A DNA stretch of 64,000 nucleotides, taken from Ideonella_A intermedia_A (lineage in GTDB: Bacteria; Pseudomonadota; Gammaproteobacteria; Burkholderiales; Burkholderiaceae_C). The notes under the pieces were generated by a model, which saw nothing but the letters and a program-made list of their open reading frames with translations, did no database searches and had not been told where the DNA came from. The stretch lies in contig CALRPU020000023.1 in NCBI GenBank assembly GCA_943370175.1, positions 1 to 64,000 of the forward strand, written 5' to 3'. Shown here in pieces: positions 17,592 through 27,816 of this stretch. The position numbers and the translations under genes were made by a program. How positions within the stretch are numbered: position 1 is the first letter of the stretch; each line of letters begins with the position of its first letter.

Positions 17592-18959
17592 ATGACCCCC
17601 AGAGACAACTTCACCTTCAGCGAGCTCGAACAGTGGCTCGACGACCGCCGCGTGACCGAGATCGAATGCCTGGTGCCCGACCTGACCGGCGTGGCCCGCG
17701 GCAAGATCCTGCCGCGCCAGAAGTTCACCGAGGACCGCGGCATGCGGCTGCCTGAAGCGGTGGTCGCCATGGGCGTGACCGGTGAGTTCCCCGAAGAGGG
17801 GCCTTACTACGACGTCATCAGCCCCACCGACCAGGACATGCACCTGCGCCCGGACCCCAGCACCGTGCGCATCGTGCCCTGGGCCACCGACCCCACCGCG
17901 CAGGTCATCCACGACTGCTTCGACAAGCACGGGCAGATCGTGCCCTTCGCGCCGCGCTCGGTGCTGCGCCGGGTGTGCGACCTGTACGCCGCCGAGGGCT
18001 GGGACCCGGTGGTGGCGCCCGAACTCGAGTTCTACCTGGTCGCCCGCAACCCCGACCCGGACGTGCCGCTGAAGGCCCCGATCGGCCGCAGTGGCCGCGC
18101 CGAGACCTCGCGCCAGGCCTATTCGATCGACGCGGTGAACGAGTTCGACCCGCTGTTCGAAGACGTCTACGCCTACTGCGAACAGATGGAGCTGAACGTG
18201 GACACACTGATCCACGAGGTGGGCGCCGGGCAGATGGAGATCAACTTCTTCCACGCGCACCCGCTGGGCCTGGCCGACGAGGTGTTCTTCTTCAAGCGCA
18301 CCGTTCGCGAAGCGGCCATGCGGCACGACATGTTCGCCACCTTCATGGCCAAGCCCATTGCCAACGAGCCGGGCAGCGCCATGCACATCCACCAGAGCGT
18401 CGTGAACCGGGTGACCGGCAAGAACATCTTCAGCAACGACGACGGCACGCCGAGCAAAGCCTTCTACTGGTACATCGGCGGCCTGCAGAAGTATGTGCCG
18501 GCGGCCATGGCCTTGTTCGCCCCGTACGTCAACAGCTACCGCCGGCTGGTGCGCAGCAATGCCGCACCGATCAACATCCAGTGGGGCACCGACAACCGCA
18601 CGGTGGGCATCCGCTCGCCGGTGGCCACGCCCACCGCGCGGCGCATCGAGAACCGCGTGATCGGCGCCGACGCCAACCCCTACTGCGCGCTGGCGGCCAC
18701 GCTGGCCTGCGGTTACCTGGGCATCAAGAACCGCATTGAGCCCACGTCCGAGTGCAAGGGCGACGCCTACCTCGGCGACTTCCAGTTGCCGCGCAGCCTG
18801 GGCGAGGCGCTGGCACTGCTGCGCGCCGAGAAGGACCTGGCCGAGGTGCTGGGCCACGCCTTCGTCACCGTCTACACCGAAGTCAAGGAAATCGAATTTG
18901 CAGAGTTCATGAAAGTGATCTCGCCGTGGGAGCGCGAGCACCTGCTTCTTCACGTCTGA
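17592..18959 (+). CDS. puuA: Gamma-glutamylputrescine synthetase (glutamine synthetase family)
   Basis: ATP-dependent ligase joining glutamate to putrescine, the first step of the Puu pathway; 455 aa, glutamine-synthetase fold. The N-terminal VTEIECLVPDLTGVARGK is characteristic of PuuA-type enzymes. The metal-binding ELEFYLV, the nucleotide-site HIHQSV and the catalytic NRTVGIRSP are all visible. It lacks the adenylylation loop expected of true GlnA. It follows puuD by 54 bp, with an AGGAA ribosome site, and precedes the putrescine aminotransferase by 38 bp, so it is mid-operon. Confidence 0.92.
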   Translation: MTPRDNFTFSELEQWLDDRRVTEIECLVPDLTGVARGKILPRQKFTEDRGMRLPEAVVAMGVTGEFPEEGPYYDVISPTDQDMHLRPDPSTVRIVPWATDPTAQVIHDCFDKHGQIVPFAPRSVLRRVCDLYAAEGWDPVVAPELEFYLVARNPDPDVPLKAPIGRSGRAETSRQAYSIDAVNEFDPLFEDVYAYCEQMELNVDTLIHEVGAGQMEINFFHAHPLGLADEVFFFKRTVREAAMRHDMFATFMAKPIANEPGSAMHIHQSVVNRVTGKNIFSNDDGTPSKAFYWYIGGLQKYVPAAMALFAPYVNSYRRLVRSNAAPINIQWGTDNRTVGIRSPVATPTARRIENRVIGADANPYCALAATLACGYLGIKNRIEPTSECKGDAYLGDFQLPRSLGEALALLRAEKDLAEVLGHAFVTVYTEVKEIEFAEFMKVISPWEREHLLLHV

Positions 18960-18997
18960 CCGACCGCCCCGACCACCCCGGACCCCGGAGCCCCCCC

Positions 18998-20413
18998 ATG
19001 AACGCCGTCCTCCAGCCCAGCGACACCGCCCACCCCGCCAGCGAACGCACCACGGCGCAGTGGCAGGCCGCCGATGCCGCGCACTACCTGCACCCCTTCA
19101 CCGACCACAAGTCGCTGTCCGGCAAAGGCGCGCGGGTGATCACCCGCGCCGACAACATCTACCTGTGGGACAGCGACGGCCACAAGATCCTCGACGCGAT
19201 GTCGGGCCTGTGGTGTGTCAACGTGGGCTACGGACAACAAGCGCTGATCGACGCGGCCACGCGCCAGCTGCAGACGCTGCCCTTCTACAACAGCTTCTTT
19301 CAGACGGCCACGCCGCCGGCCATCGAGCTGGCCGAACTGCTGGCCGAGGTGACGCCGCCGCAGTTCAAGCACGTGTTCTTCAGTGGCTCGGGCAGCGAAG
19401 GCAACGACACCATCGTGCGCATGGTGCGTCGCTATTGGGACCTGATGGGGCAGCCGGCGCGCAAGGTCATCATCAGCCGCAACAACGCTTACCACGGCTC
19501 CACGATGGCCGGCGCCTCGCTGGGCGGCATGCTCGGCATGCATCAGCAGGGCGGCCTGCCCATCCCGGACATCAGCCACATCGAGCAGCCGTTCTGGTTC
19601 CAGGTCGGCCAGGGCATGGACCGCGAGGACTTTGGCCGCAAGGCGGCGAGTTGGCTGGAGGCGCGCATCCTGCAAATCGGCGCCGACAAGGTGGCCGCCT
19701 TCATCGGCGAGCCGGTGCAAGGCGCGGGCGGCGTGATCGTGCCGCCGGCGAGCTATTGGCCAGAAATCCAGCGCATCTGCGACCGCTACGGCGTGTTGCT
19801 GGTCAGCGACGAGGTGATCTGCGGCTTTGGCCGCACGGGCCGCTGGTTCGGCTGCGAGACCTTGGGTTTCACCCCTGACCTGATGACCTTCGCCAAAGGC
19901 GTGACCTCGGGCTACGTGCCGCTGGGCGGCGTGATGGTGGGCGAGCGCGTGGCCCGGGTGCTGATCGACCGCGGCGGCGAGTTCAACCACGGCTACACCT
20001 ACAGCGGTCACCCGGTGGCCTGCGCGGTGGCGCTGGCCAATGTGCGGTTGATCCGCGACCAGGGCTTGGTCGAACGCGTTCACGACGACGTGGGCCCGTA
20101 CCTGGCCGAGCAGTTCCAGGCCATGACCAGCCACCCACTGGTCGGTGAAGCCCAGACCTGCGGGCTGATGGGAGCGCTGCAGATCGTCAAGGACCAGGCC
20201 ACGCGCACGGTCTTCGACCCGACACTGGAAGTTGGCATGCTGTGCCGCGGCCACTGCTTCGCCAATGGCCTGATCATGCGGGCCGTCGGCGACCGAATGA
20301 TCATCGCCCCCCCGCTGGTGATCACGCGCTCGCAGATCGACGAGATGATGGCGCTGATCCGCCACTGCTTCGACCAGACCCTGGCCGATCTGCGGGCCCT
20401 GCGGCTGATGTGA
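18998..20413 (+). CDS. spuC: Putrescine:pyruvate aminotransferase (SpuC type)
   Basis: Class-III aminotransferase, 471 aa, that converts putrescine directly to 4-aminobutyraldehyde. PLP-site features: SGSGSEGNDTIVRM, NNAYHGSTMAG, SDEVICGFGRTGRW and the Schiff-base Lys in TFAKGVTSGYVPLGG. This combination matches SpuC/YgjG-like polyamine transaminases more than the beta-alanine type at 13.9 kb. The start is ATG 18998; an ORF extension upstream overlaps puuA out of frame. It gives the cell a second, non-glutamylated entry into putrescine breakdown. A stem-loop at about 20452-20470 may end the transcript before the sigma-54 promoter. Confidence 0.9.
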   Translation: MNAVLQPSDTAHPASERTTAQWQAADAAHYLHPFTDHKSLSGKGARVITRADNIYLWDSDGHKILDAMSGLWCVNVGYGQQALIDAATRQLQTLPFYNSFFQTATPPAIELAELLAEVTPPQFKHVFFSGSGSEGNDTIVRMVRRYWDLMGQPARKVIISRNNAYHGSTMAGASLGGMLGMHQQGGLPIPDISHIEQPFWFQVGQGMDREDFGRKAASWLEARILQIGADKVAAFIGEPVQGAGGVIVPPASYWPEIQRICDRYGVLLVSDEVICGFGRTGRWFGCETLGFTPDLMTFAKGVTSGYVPLGGVMVGERVARVLIDRGGEFNHGYTYSGHPVACAVALANVRLIRDQGLVERVHDDVGPYLAEQFQAMTSHPLVGEAQTCGLMGALQIVKDQATRTVFDPTLEVGMLCRGHCFANGLIMRAVGDRMIIAPPLVITRSQIDEMMALIRHCFDQTLADLRALRLM

Positions 20414-20463
20414 CCGGCGCGCCGGCAAGCCCCCCGGACCGCGGCAAAATCGCGGGTTGGGCC

Positions 20464-20488
20464 CACTCGGCGAACCCATGTCCGAGTG
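20464..20488. promoter_or_regulatory. Inverted repeat upstream of the sigma-54 promoter
   Basis: CACTCGG at 20464-20470 and CCGAGTG at 20482-20488 are perfect inverted arms with an 11-bp centre, ending 6 bp before the -24 element. It could be a regulator site controlling the potF promoter, or part of the spuC terminator. It is not the NtrC consensus. Confidence 0.4.
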
Positions 20489-20494
20489 CGCCGA

Positions 20495-20509
20495 TGGCAC
20501 GGGGTTTGC
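20495..20509 (+). promoter_or_regulatory. Sigma-54 (-24/-12) promoter of the polyamine transporter operon
   Basis: TGGCACG-GGGT-TTGC matches the sigma-54 consensus TGGCACG-N4-TTGC at every conserved position. It lies 79 bp before the potF start, so a transcript would begin near 20521. A sigma-54 promoter requires an enhancer-binding protein such as NtrC, fitting nitrogen-limited use of polyamines. Confidence 0.75.
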
Positions 20510-20587
20510 CTGTAGGCTTGCCATTGGGGCGGCTGGCTAGACTCCGCTGCCATTCACTCACCCCTTGCTGATTCTGGAGACTCCACC

Positions 20588-21721
20588 ATGAAGGAAACGG
20601 GCATGAAGCACCGATCGGGTCGCGGTTTGTGGGCGGCCGCCACGTCGGCCCTGGTGCTGGCTGCGGCCACGGTGTCCACCCCGGCCGCCGCGCAAGGCGT
20701 GCTGAACATCTACAACTGGTCGGACTACATCGCCGACGACACGATCAAGAATTTCGAGAAGGAAACCGGCATCAAGGTCCGGTACGACAACTTCGACAAC
20801 AACGAGATCCTGCACGCCAAGCTGGTGGCCGGCAAGACGGGCTACGACATCGTGGTGCCCTCGTCCTACTGGGCCAAGCTGCAGGCCGACGGCGGGCTGC
20901 TGCAAAAGCTCGACAAGTCGAAAATCCCGAACCTGAAAAACCTGGACCCGGTGCTGCAGGAGCAGCTCGCCAAGCTGGACCCGGGCAACCAGTACGCGGT
21001 CAACTGGCTGTGGGGCTACACCACGGTGGGCATCAACGTCGACAAGGTCAAGGCGGCGCTGGGCAGCATGCCGATGCCCGACAACGCCTGGGACCTGGTG
21101 TTCAAGCCCGAATACATCTCCAAGCTGAAAGGTTGCGGCGTCAGCGTGCTGGACTCGGCCACCGAAGTGGTGCCGGCCGCGATGCACTACCTGGGCAAGC
21201 GGGCGTACAGCAAGAACACCGCCGACTATGCCGGCGTGGGCCCGTTGCTGAAGTCGATTCGCCCCAACGTGACGCTGTTCAGCTCCTCGGGCTACATCAA
21301 CGACATGGCCAACGGGTCGATCTGCCTGGCGCTGGGCTGGTCGGGCGACATCAACATCGCCCGCCAGCGCGCCATCGACGGCAAGACCGGCCAGAAGATC
21401 GAAGCGCTGATCCCGAAGACCGGCGGCGTGCTGTTCTTCGACGTGATGGTGATCCCGGCCGACGCGCCCAATGCCGACAACGCCCACAAGTTCATCAACT
21501 ACATCCTTCGCCCGGAGGTGCATGCCTCGCTGACGAACAAGGTGTTCTACGCCAACCCGAACAAGGAGTCGCGCAAGTTCGTGGTGCCGGCGGTGGCGAA
21601 CAACCCGACCGTGTTCCTGAACGACGCCGACCTGCGCAAGATGGCCGCGCCAGACGCCATCGGCAACGACGTGCGCCGCACGATGACGCGGCTGTTCACC
21701 AGCTTCAAGACCGGGCTCTGA
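20588..21721 (+). CDS. potF: Polyamine ABC transporter, periplasmic binding protein
   Basis: Putrescine/spermidine-binding protein, 377 aa. A Sec signal peptide (basic MKHRSGRG, then the hydrophobic WAAATSALVLAAATVSTPAA, cut near AAAQG) is followed by VLNIYNWSDYIADDTI, the hallmark start of mature PotD/PotF/SpuD proteins. The later DSATEVVPAAMHYLG segment also fits. ATG 20588 follows GGAG; the ATG five codons on is an alternative. It is the first gene of potFGHI and is read from the sigma-54 promoter. Specificity for putrescine over spermidine is inferred from the surrounding puu genes. Confidence 0.93.
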   Translation: MKETGMKHRSGRGLWAAATSALVLAAATVSTPAAAQGVLNIYNWSDYIADDTIKNFEKETGIKVRYDNFDNNEILHAKLVAGKTGYDIVVPSSYWAKLQADGGLLQKLDKSKIPNLKNLDPVLQEQLAKLDPGNQYAVNWLWGYTTVGINVDKVKAALGSMPMPDNAWDLVFKPEYISKLKGCGVSVLDSATEVVPAAMHYLGKRAYSKNTADYAGVGPLLKSIRPNVTLFSSSGYINDMANGSICLALGWSGDINIARQRAIDGKTGQKIEALIPKTGGVLFFDVMVIPADAPNADNAHKFINYILRPEVHASLTNKVFYANPNKESRKFVVPAVANNPTVFLNDADLRKMAAPDAIGNDVRRTMTRLFTSFKTGL

Positions 21722-21799
21722 GCCCCGCGCTGCAGGCCGGCGGCGCTCGGCCGCCGACCGGCTGCAGCGCGCCACAACAACAACCAACGAGGGGCTTTG

Positions 21800-22906
21800 A
21801 TGCAAGGGCCGACAGCCGCGCCGCCGGCGTACCTGCAGATCGTCGATGTGGTGAAGGACTTTGGCGGCGGTGCTGTCGCGGTCAACCACGTGTCCATCGA
21901 CATCGCCAAGGGCGAGATCTTCGCCTTGCTGGGCTCGTCCGGCTGCGGCAAGACCACGCTGTTGCGCATGCTGGCGGGCTTCGAGACCCCGACCTCGGGG
22001 CGCATCGTGCTCAACGGCCAGGACCTGTCGAACCTGCCACCGTACGAGCGGCCGATCAACATGATGTTCCAGTCCTACGCGCTGTTCCCGCACCTCAGCG
22101 TGTGGGACAACATCGCCTTCGGCCTGAAACGTGATGGCCTGCCCAAGGACCAGATCGCCGAGCGTGTGGACGGCATGCTCAAGCTGGTGCAGCTGAGCAA
22201 GTTCGGCAAGCGCAAGCCGCACCAGCTCAGCGGTGGTCAGCAGCAGCGCGTGGCGCTGGCGCGCAGCCTCGCGAAGCAGCCTCAGCTGCTGCTGCTGGAC
22301 GAACCGCTTGGCGCGCTGGACAAGAAGCTGCGCGAAGAAACCCAGATCGAACTCGTCAACATCATCGAGAAGGTCGGCGTCACCTGCGTGATGGTGACCC
22401 ACGACCAGGAAGAGGCCATGACCATGGCCACCCGCATCGCCATCATGAGCGAAGGCCGGGTGCTGCAGGTCGGCCCACCCGCGGACATCTATGAAACCCC
22501 GGCCAACCGCTTCGTGGCCGATTTCATCGGCAATGTGAACCTGATGGACGGCACGCTCAGCGACGACCAGGCCGACCACTGCGTGATCACTTGCGCCGAC
22601 TGCAGCCATTACGTGGGCCACGGCATCACCGGCAGCGAAGGCATGGCCGTGACGGTGGCCGTGCGCCCTGAAAAGATCCGCCTGAGCCGCGACGAACCCG
22701 CCGGCCCGCACAACCGCGTGCAAGGCACCGTCAAGGACCTGAGCTACTTTGGGGCCCTGTCGGTCTACCACTTGCAACTGGCCAGCGGCGCCGTGCTGAA
22801 GATCAGCGAGATGAACGCCGACCGCCACCGCGACGACCACCTGAGCTGGGGCGACACCGGCTGGGCCAGCTGGTCGGCGTCGGCCCAGGTGGTGTTGACG
22901 CAATGA
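21800..22906 (+). CDS. potG: Polyamine ABC transporter, ATP-binding protein
   Basis: Energy-coupling ATPase of the PotFGHI importer, 368 aa. Walker A GSSGCGKTT, signature LSGGQQQR, Walker B LLLLDEPLGALD and the switch His in VTHDQEEA are intact. A C-terminal regulatory (TOBE) domain follows residue 240, as expected for PotA/PotG. The start is ATG 21800 after GAGGGG; a TTG immediately upstream is less likely. It overlaps potH by four bases (ATGA). Confidence 0.95.
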   Translation: MQGPTAAPPAYLQIVDVVKDFGGGAVAVNHVSIDIAKGEIFALLGSSGCGKTTLLRMLAGFETPTSGRIVLNGQDLSNLPPYERPINMMFQSYALFPHLSVWDNIAFGLKRDGLPKDQIAERVDGMLKLVQLSKFGKRKPHQLSGGQQQRVALARSLAKQPQLLLLDEPLGALDKKLREETQIELVNIIEKVGVTCVMVTHDQEEAMTMATRIAIMSEGRVLQVGPPADIYETPANRFVADFIGNVNLMDGTLSDDQADHCVITCADCSHYVGHGITGSEGMAVTVAVRPEKIRLSRDEPAGPHNRVQGTVKDLSYFGALSVYHLQLASGAVLKISEMNADRHRDDHLSWGDTGWASWSASAQVVLTQ

Positions 22907-23868
22907 GCGCCGCCGCATTCGCATGGCGCGCCCTGCGGGTGTTGCGCGTGGCCGGGCTGGTGCGCAACCTGGCCGGGCGTGGCGCGGTGATCGCCCTGCC
23001 CTACGGCTGGCTGTTGCTGTTCTTCCTGCTGCCGTTCCTGATCGTCTTCAAGATCAGCATCTCCGAGATGGAGAACGTCAGCTTCAAGGACCTGCTGACC
23101 TACGTGGACGGCACGCTCCAGCTGAGCGTCAAGCTGGGCAACTACCTGTTCATCACCCAGGACGACCTGTACTTCAAGACCTACCTGTCGAGCGTGAAGT
23201 ACGCGGCGGTGACCACCGCGATCTGCCTGGCCATCGGCTACCCGTTCTCGTACTTCATGGCGCGCGCCAAGGCGGCCTACCAGCCCGCGCTGCTGATGCT
23301 CGTCATGCTGCCCTTCTGGACGTCCTTCCTGCTGCGCGTCTACGCCTGGAAGGGCCTGCTCAGCGAAAACGGCTGGGTGGCCGAGTTGCTGACGGGGCTG
23401 GGGATCGACCAGCTGCTGCTGGCCGGGGGCCTGATCCCGGCCGAGGGCAAGTTCATGAACACGCCGTTTTCGCTGGTGCTGGGCATGGTCTACACCTACC
23501 TGCCGTTCATGATCCTGCCGCTGTATGCGAACCTGTCGAAGATGGACCTGCGGCTGCTGGAGGCCGCGGCCGACCTGGGCGCCACGCCGGCGGTGGCCTT
23601 CTGGAAGGTCACCGTGCCCATGTCCAAGGCCGGCATCATCGCCGGCTCGATGCTGGTCTTCATCCCCTGCATCGGCGAATTCGTGATCCCCGAGCTGCTC
23701 GGCGGCCCGCAGACGCTGATGATCGGCCGCGTGCTGTGGGACGAGTTCTTCAGCAACAACGACTGGCCGATGGCGTCGAGTGTGGCCGTGGTGATGGTGC
23801 TGCTGATTCTGGTGCCGCTGGCGCTGTTCAACCATTACCAGGCCAAGTCGCAGGAGGGCCAGCGATGA
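22903..23868 (+). CDS. potH: Polyamine ABC transporter permease
   Basis: Inner-membrane permease of 321 aa with six predicted membrane segments; the first is GWLLLFFLLPFLIVFKISIS. The EAA loop that docks the ATPase is EAAADLGATPAVAFWKVTVP. A long periplasmic loop after TM1 is typical of PotB/PotH. It is coupled to potG and potI by ATGA overlaps on both sides. Confidence 0.94.
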   Translation: MSAAAFAWRALRVLRVAGLVRNLAGRGAVIALPYGWLLLFFLLPFLIVFKISISEMENVSFKDLLTYVDGTLQLSVKLGNYLFITQDDLYFKTYLSSVKYAAVTTAICLAIGYPFSYFMARAKAAYQPALLMLVMLPFWTSFLLRVYAWKGLLSENGWVAELLTGLGIDQLLLAGGLIPAEGKFMNTPFSLVLGMVYTYLPFMILPLYANLSKMDLRLLEAAADLGATPAVAFWKVTVPMSKAGIIAGSMLVFIPCIGEFVIPELLGGPQTLMIGRVLWDEFFSNNDWPMASSVAVVMVLLILVPLALFNHYQAKSQEGQR

Positions 23869-24722
23869 GCCGGCGCACCTTGTTCGGCCCCGGTTTCGCC
23901 CGCGGCTTGTCCAAGGCCTGGCTGGGAGCGGGCTACCTCTTCCTGTACCTGCCCATCATCGCGCTGGTGCTGTACAGCTTCAATGACTCGCCGATTCCCA
24001 ATGTGTGGGCGGGCTTCACGCTGAAGTGGTATGCCAAACTGGCCGGCGACAGCGAGATGTTGTCGGGCCTGTGGCTCAGCCTGAAGATCGCCTTCCTGAC
24101 CGCCTGCGGCTCGGTGGTGCTCGGCACGCTGGCGGCCTTCGCGCTGGTGCGCTACACCCGCTTCACCGGGCGCACGCTGTTCTCCGGCATGGTCAACGCG
24201 CCGCTGGTGATGCCCGAGGTGATCGTCGGCCTGTCGCTGCTGCTGATGCTGGTGTCGATGCAGCGCGCCATCGGCTTCCCCGAACGCGGCATGACCACCA
24301 TCTGGCTGGGCCACCTGCTGCTGGGCATGGCTTACGCCACGGTGGTAGTGCAGTCGCGCCTGCGCGAACTGAACCCGCAGCTGGAAGAGGCGGCGATGGA
24401 CCTGGGCGCGCGCCCCCGCCAGGTCTTTTTGCTCGTCACCTTGCCGATGATTGCGCAGTCGCTGGTGTCGGCCTGGCTGCTCACCTTCACGATTTCGCTG
24501 GACGACGTGGTGCTGTCGGCCTTCCTGTCCGGACCCGGGTCGACCACGATGCCGCTGGTCATCTTTTCGCGCGCGCGGCTGGGCCTGAACCCGAGCGTCA
24601 ACGCGGTGGCCACCGTGATCATCGTCATCGTGGCGATCGCCACCATCCTGACCAGTTACCTGATCGTGCGCGCCGAGCGCGAGCGCCAGCGCGCCATGGC
24701 CCAGGCCGCGCGCGGCGGCTGA
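23865..24722 (+). CDS. potI: Polyamine ABC transporter permease
   Basis: Second permease of the importer, 285 aa with six membrane segments beginning AGYLFLYLPIIALVLYSF. The EAA motif reads EEAAMDLGARPRQVFLLVTL. The conserved SLDDVVLSAFLSGPG of PotC/PotI is present. ATG 23865 overlaps the potH stop. It pairs with PotH as a heterodimer. Confidence 0.94.
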   Translation: MSRRTLFGPGFARGLSKAWLGAGYLFLYLPIIALVLYSFNDSPIPNVWAGFTLKWYAKLAGDSEMLSGLWLSLKIAFLTACGSVVLGTLAAFALVRYTRFTGRTLFSGMVNAPLVMPEVIVGLSLLLMLVSMQRAIGFPERGMTTIWLGHLLLGMAYATVVVQSRLRELNPQLEEAAMDLGARPRQVFLLVTLPMIAQSLVSAWLLTFTISLDDVVLSAFLSGPGSTTMPLVIFSRARLGLNPSVNAVATVIIVIVAIATILTSYLIVRAERERQRAMAQAARGG

Positions 24723-24791
24723 CCACCCGACCGCGCTGGTCCTGCCCGAATACCACCGAACCGTCCCACCAAGAAGCAAGAGGAGCACCCC

Positions 24792-26216
24792 GTGACGAGC
24801 CACTGGAAGCAACAGGCCTTGGCGGCCGCCCTGATCACCGCCTTTGGCAGCGCAGCACCCGGCCTGGCCCGGGCGCAAGCGCCGTCCAACGACGCCGTGC
24901 TGAAGGAGTTGGCGGCCCTGAAGGCCCGGGTCGAGCAGCTCGAAGGCAAGTTGAAGGCGGCCGAATCCAAGCTGCCGCCCGAGGGCGCGCAGTGGGGCAT
25001 GTCGCCGGCGCAAGCGGCCGAGTTGAACCGCGTGGTCGTCAAGGCCGAAGCGCTGGAAGACGGGCGCGACGCAGCCGGCTTCAAGGGCCTGAAAGTGGGT
25101 GGCTACATCGACCCGGTGTTCATCTACAACCAGCGGCAGAACCGCTCGGGCTTCCAGTTCCTGAACGGCATTGGCAACGGCGGTTATTCGTACGACAACT
25201 CCTTCTTTGGCATGGCGGTGCTGGACCTCCAGAAGGAGACCGAGAGCGGCACCAAGTGGCGCCTGACGCTGGCGCCCAACCGCGGTGTCGGCGCGGGCAT
25301 CGACAGCCCGTCGATCGTGCACGAGGCCAGCGTGTCGATCCCGCTGACCGGGCCCACCACGCGCCTGATCGCGGGCCAGGTGCCCGACTGGTCCGGCTAC
25401 GAGTTCTTGCCGGCCACGCAGACCAAACTGATCACCCACAACCTGCTGTTCGACTTCACGTTGCCCTTCACCTACACGGGCGTGGGGCTGGAGCGCACCA
25501 CCGGCAAGTGGATCTACAAGGCGATGCTTGCGAACATGAACGCCAGCCGCCGCAACAGCGGCGACAAGGCGCCAGTGGTGGCCTACCGCGTGGACTACGC
25601 GCGTGGCGAGTTCGCGGGCTTCGGCTTCGCCGGCGTGCACGGCAAGGCGGCCAACTTCCGCGCCGCAGGCAACTTCAACCCGGTCACCTCCGACCCGGCC
25701 CAGAACCTCTTTGACTTCTACAGCACCCGTGACACCCGCGTGGACCTGTTCGAGCTCGACGCCTACTTCACCCGCGGCGACCTGACGCTGCAAAGCCAGC
25801 TGAGCCTGGGCCAGCAGCGCCGCGCGGCGATCACCGCCGACCCGGTGACCGGCGAGTTGCGCACGGCGCGCTGGGTGGGCGTGTCGGGCCTGGCGGCTTA
25901 CAAGCTGAGCCCGCGGCTGGAAGCCATTGCCCGCCTGGACCACCTGCGCAACCGCAAAAATGGGGGCGGGTTCTTGGGCTACACCGTGGCCGACGGCCTG
26001 AACGGCATCGGCCCGGACCCGGCCGGCGACCCCGAGCGCGGCACCAACCGCACCGCCTTCTCGCTGGGCGCGAATTACCGCTTCGACGAGAACACCGTGC
26101 TGAAGGCCGAGTACCGCCTGGACCGCGCGAGCTTGCCGGTCTTCCTGGACGTCAAGACGGGCACGTTCCGCCGCAGCAACAACCTGCTGGGCGCGTCCGT
26201 CATCGTGTCCTTCTGA
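24792..26216 (+). CDS. Outer-membrane beta-barrel protein, DUF3138-like
   Basis: 474 aa with an N-terminal signal peptide (ALAAALITAFGSAAPGLARA). A coiled-coil segment (LKELAALKARVEQLEGKLKA) follows at about 35-58, then an aromatic-rich beta-barrel ending in the terminal Phe signature VIVSF. The layout resembles the DUF3138 proteins of Burkholderiales and, more loosely, coiled-coil-anchored porins. The start is GTG 24792 after AAGAGGAGC. It follows potI by 69 bp on the same strand, so it is probably the outer-membrane channel through which polyamines reach PotF. That role is inferred only from context. Confidence 0.7.
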   Translation: MTSHWKQQALAAALITAFGSAAPGLARAQAPSNDAVLKELAALKARVEQLEGKLKAAESKLPPEGAQWGMSPAQAAELNRVVVKAEALEDGRDAAGFKGLKVGGYIDPVFIYNQRQNRSGFQFLNGIGNGGYSYDNSFFGMAVLDLQKETESGTKWRLTLAPNRGVGAGIDSPSIVHEASVSIPLTGPTTRLIAGQVPDWSGYEFLPATQTKLITHNLLFDFTLPFTYTGVGLERTTGKWIYKAMLANMNASRRNSGDKAPVVAYRVDYARGEFAGFGFAGVHGKAANFRAAGNFNPVTSDPAQNLFDFYSTRDTRVDLFELDAYFTRGDLTLQSQLSLGQQRRAAITADPVTGELRTARWVGVSGLAAYKLSPRLEAIARLDHLRNRKNGGGFLGYTVADGLNGIGPDPAGDPERGTNRTAFSLGANYRFDENTVLKAEYRLDRASLPVFLDVKTGTFRRSNNLLGASVIVSF

Positions 26217-26270
26217 CCCCGGCCGGATGCTGACCGGCGCCCACCACCCCGCACCCCACCGGACCGCCTT

Positions 26271-27782
<1,512 letters not shown>

Positions 27783-27816
27783 GGGCCGCGCCCGCCCCCT
27801 GGCTTCTGTCCGACCG

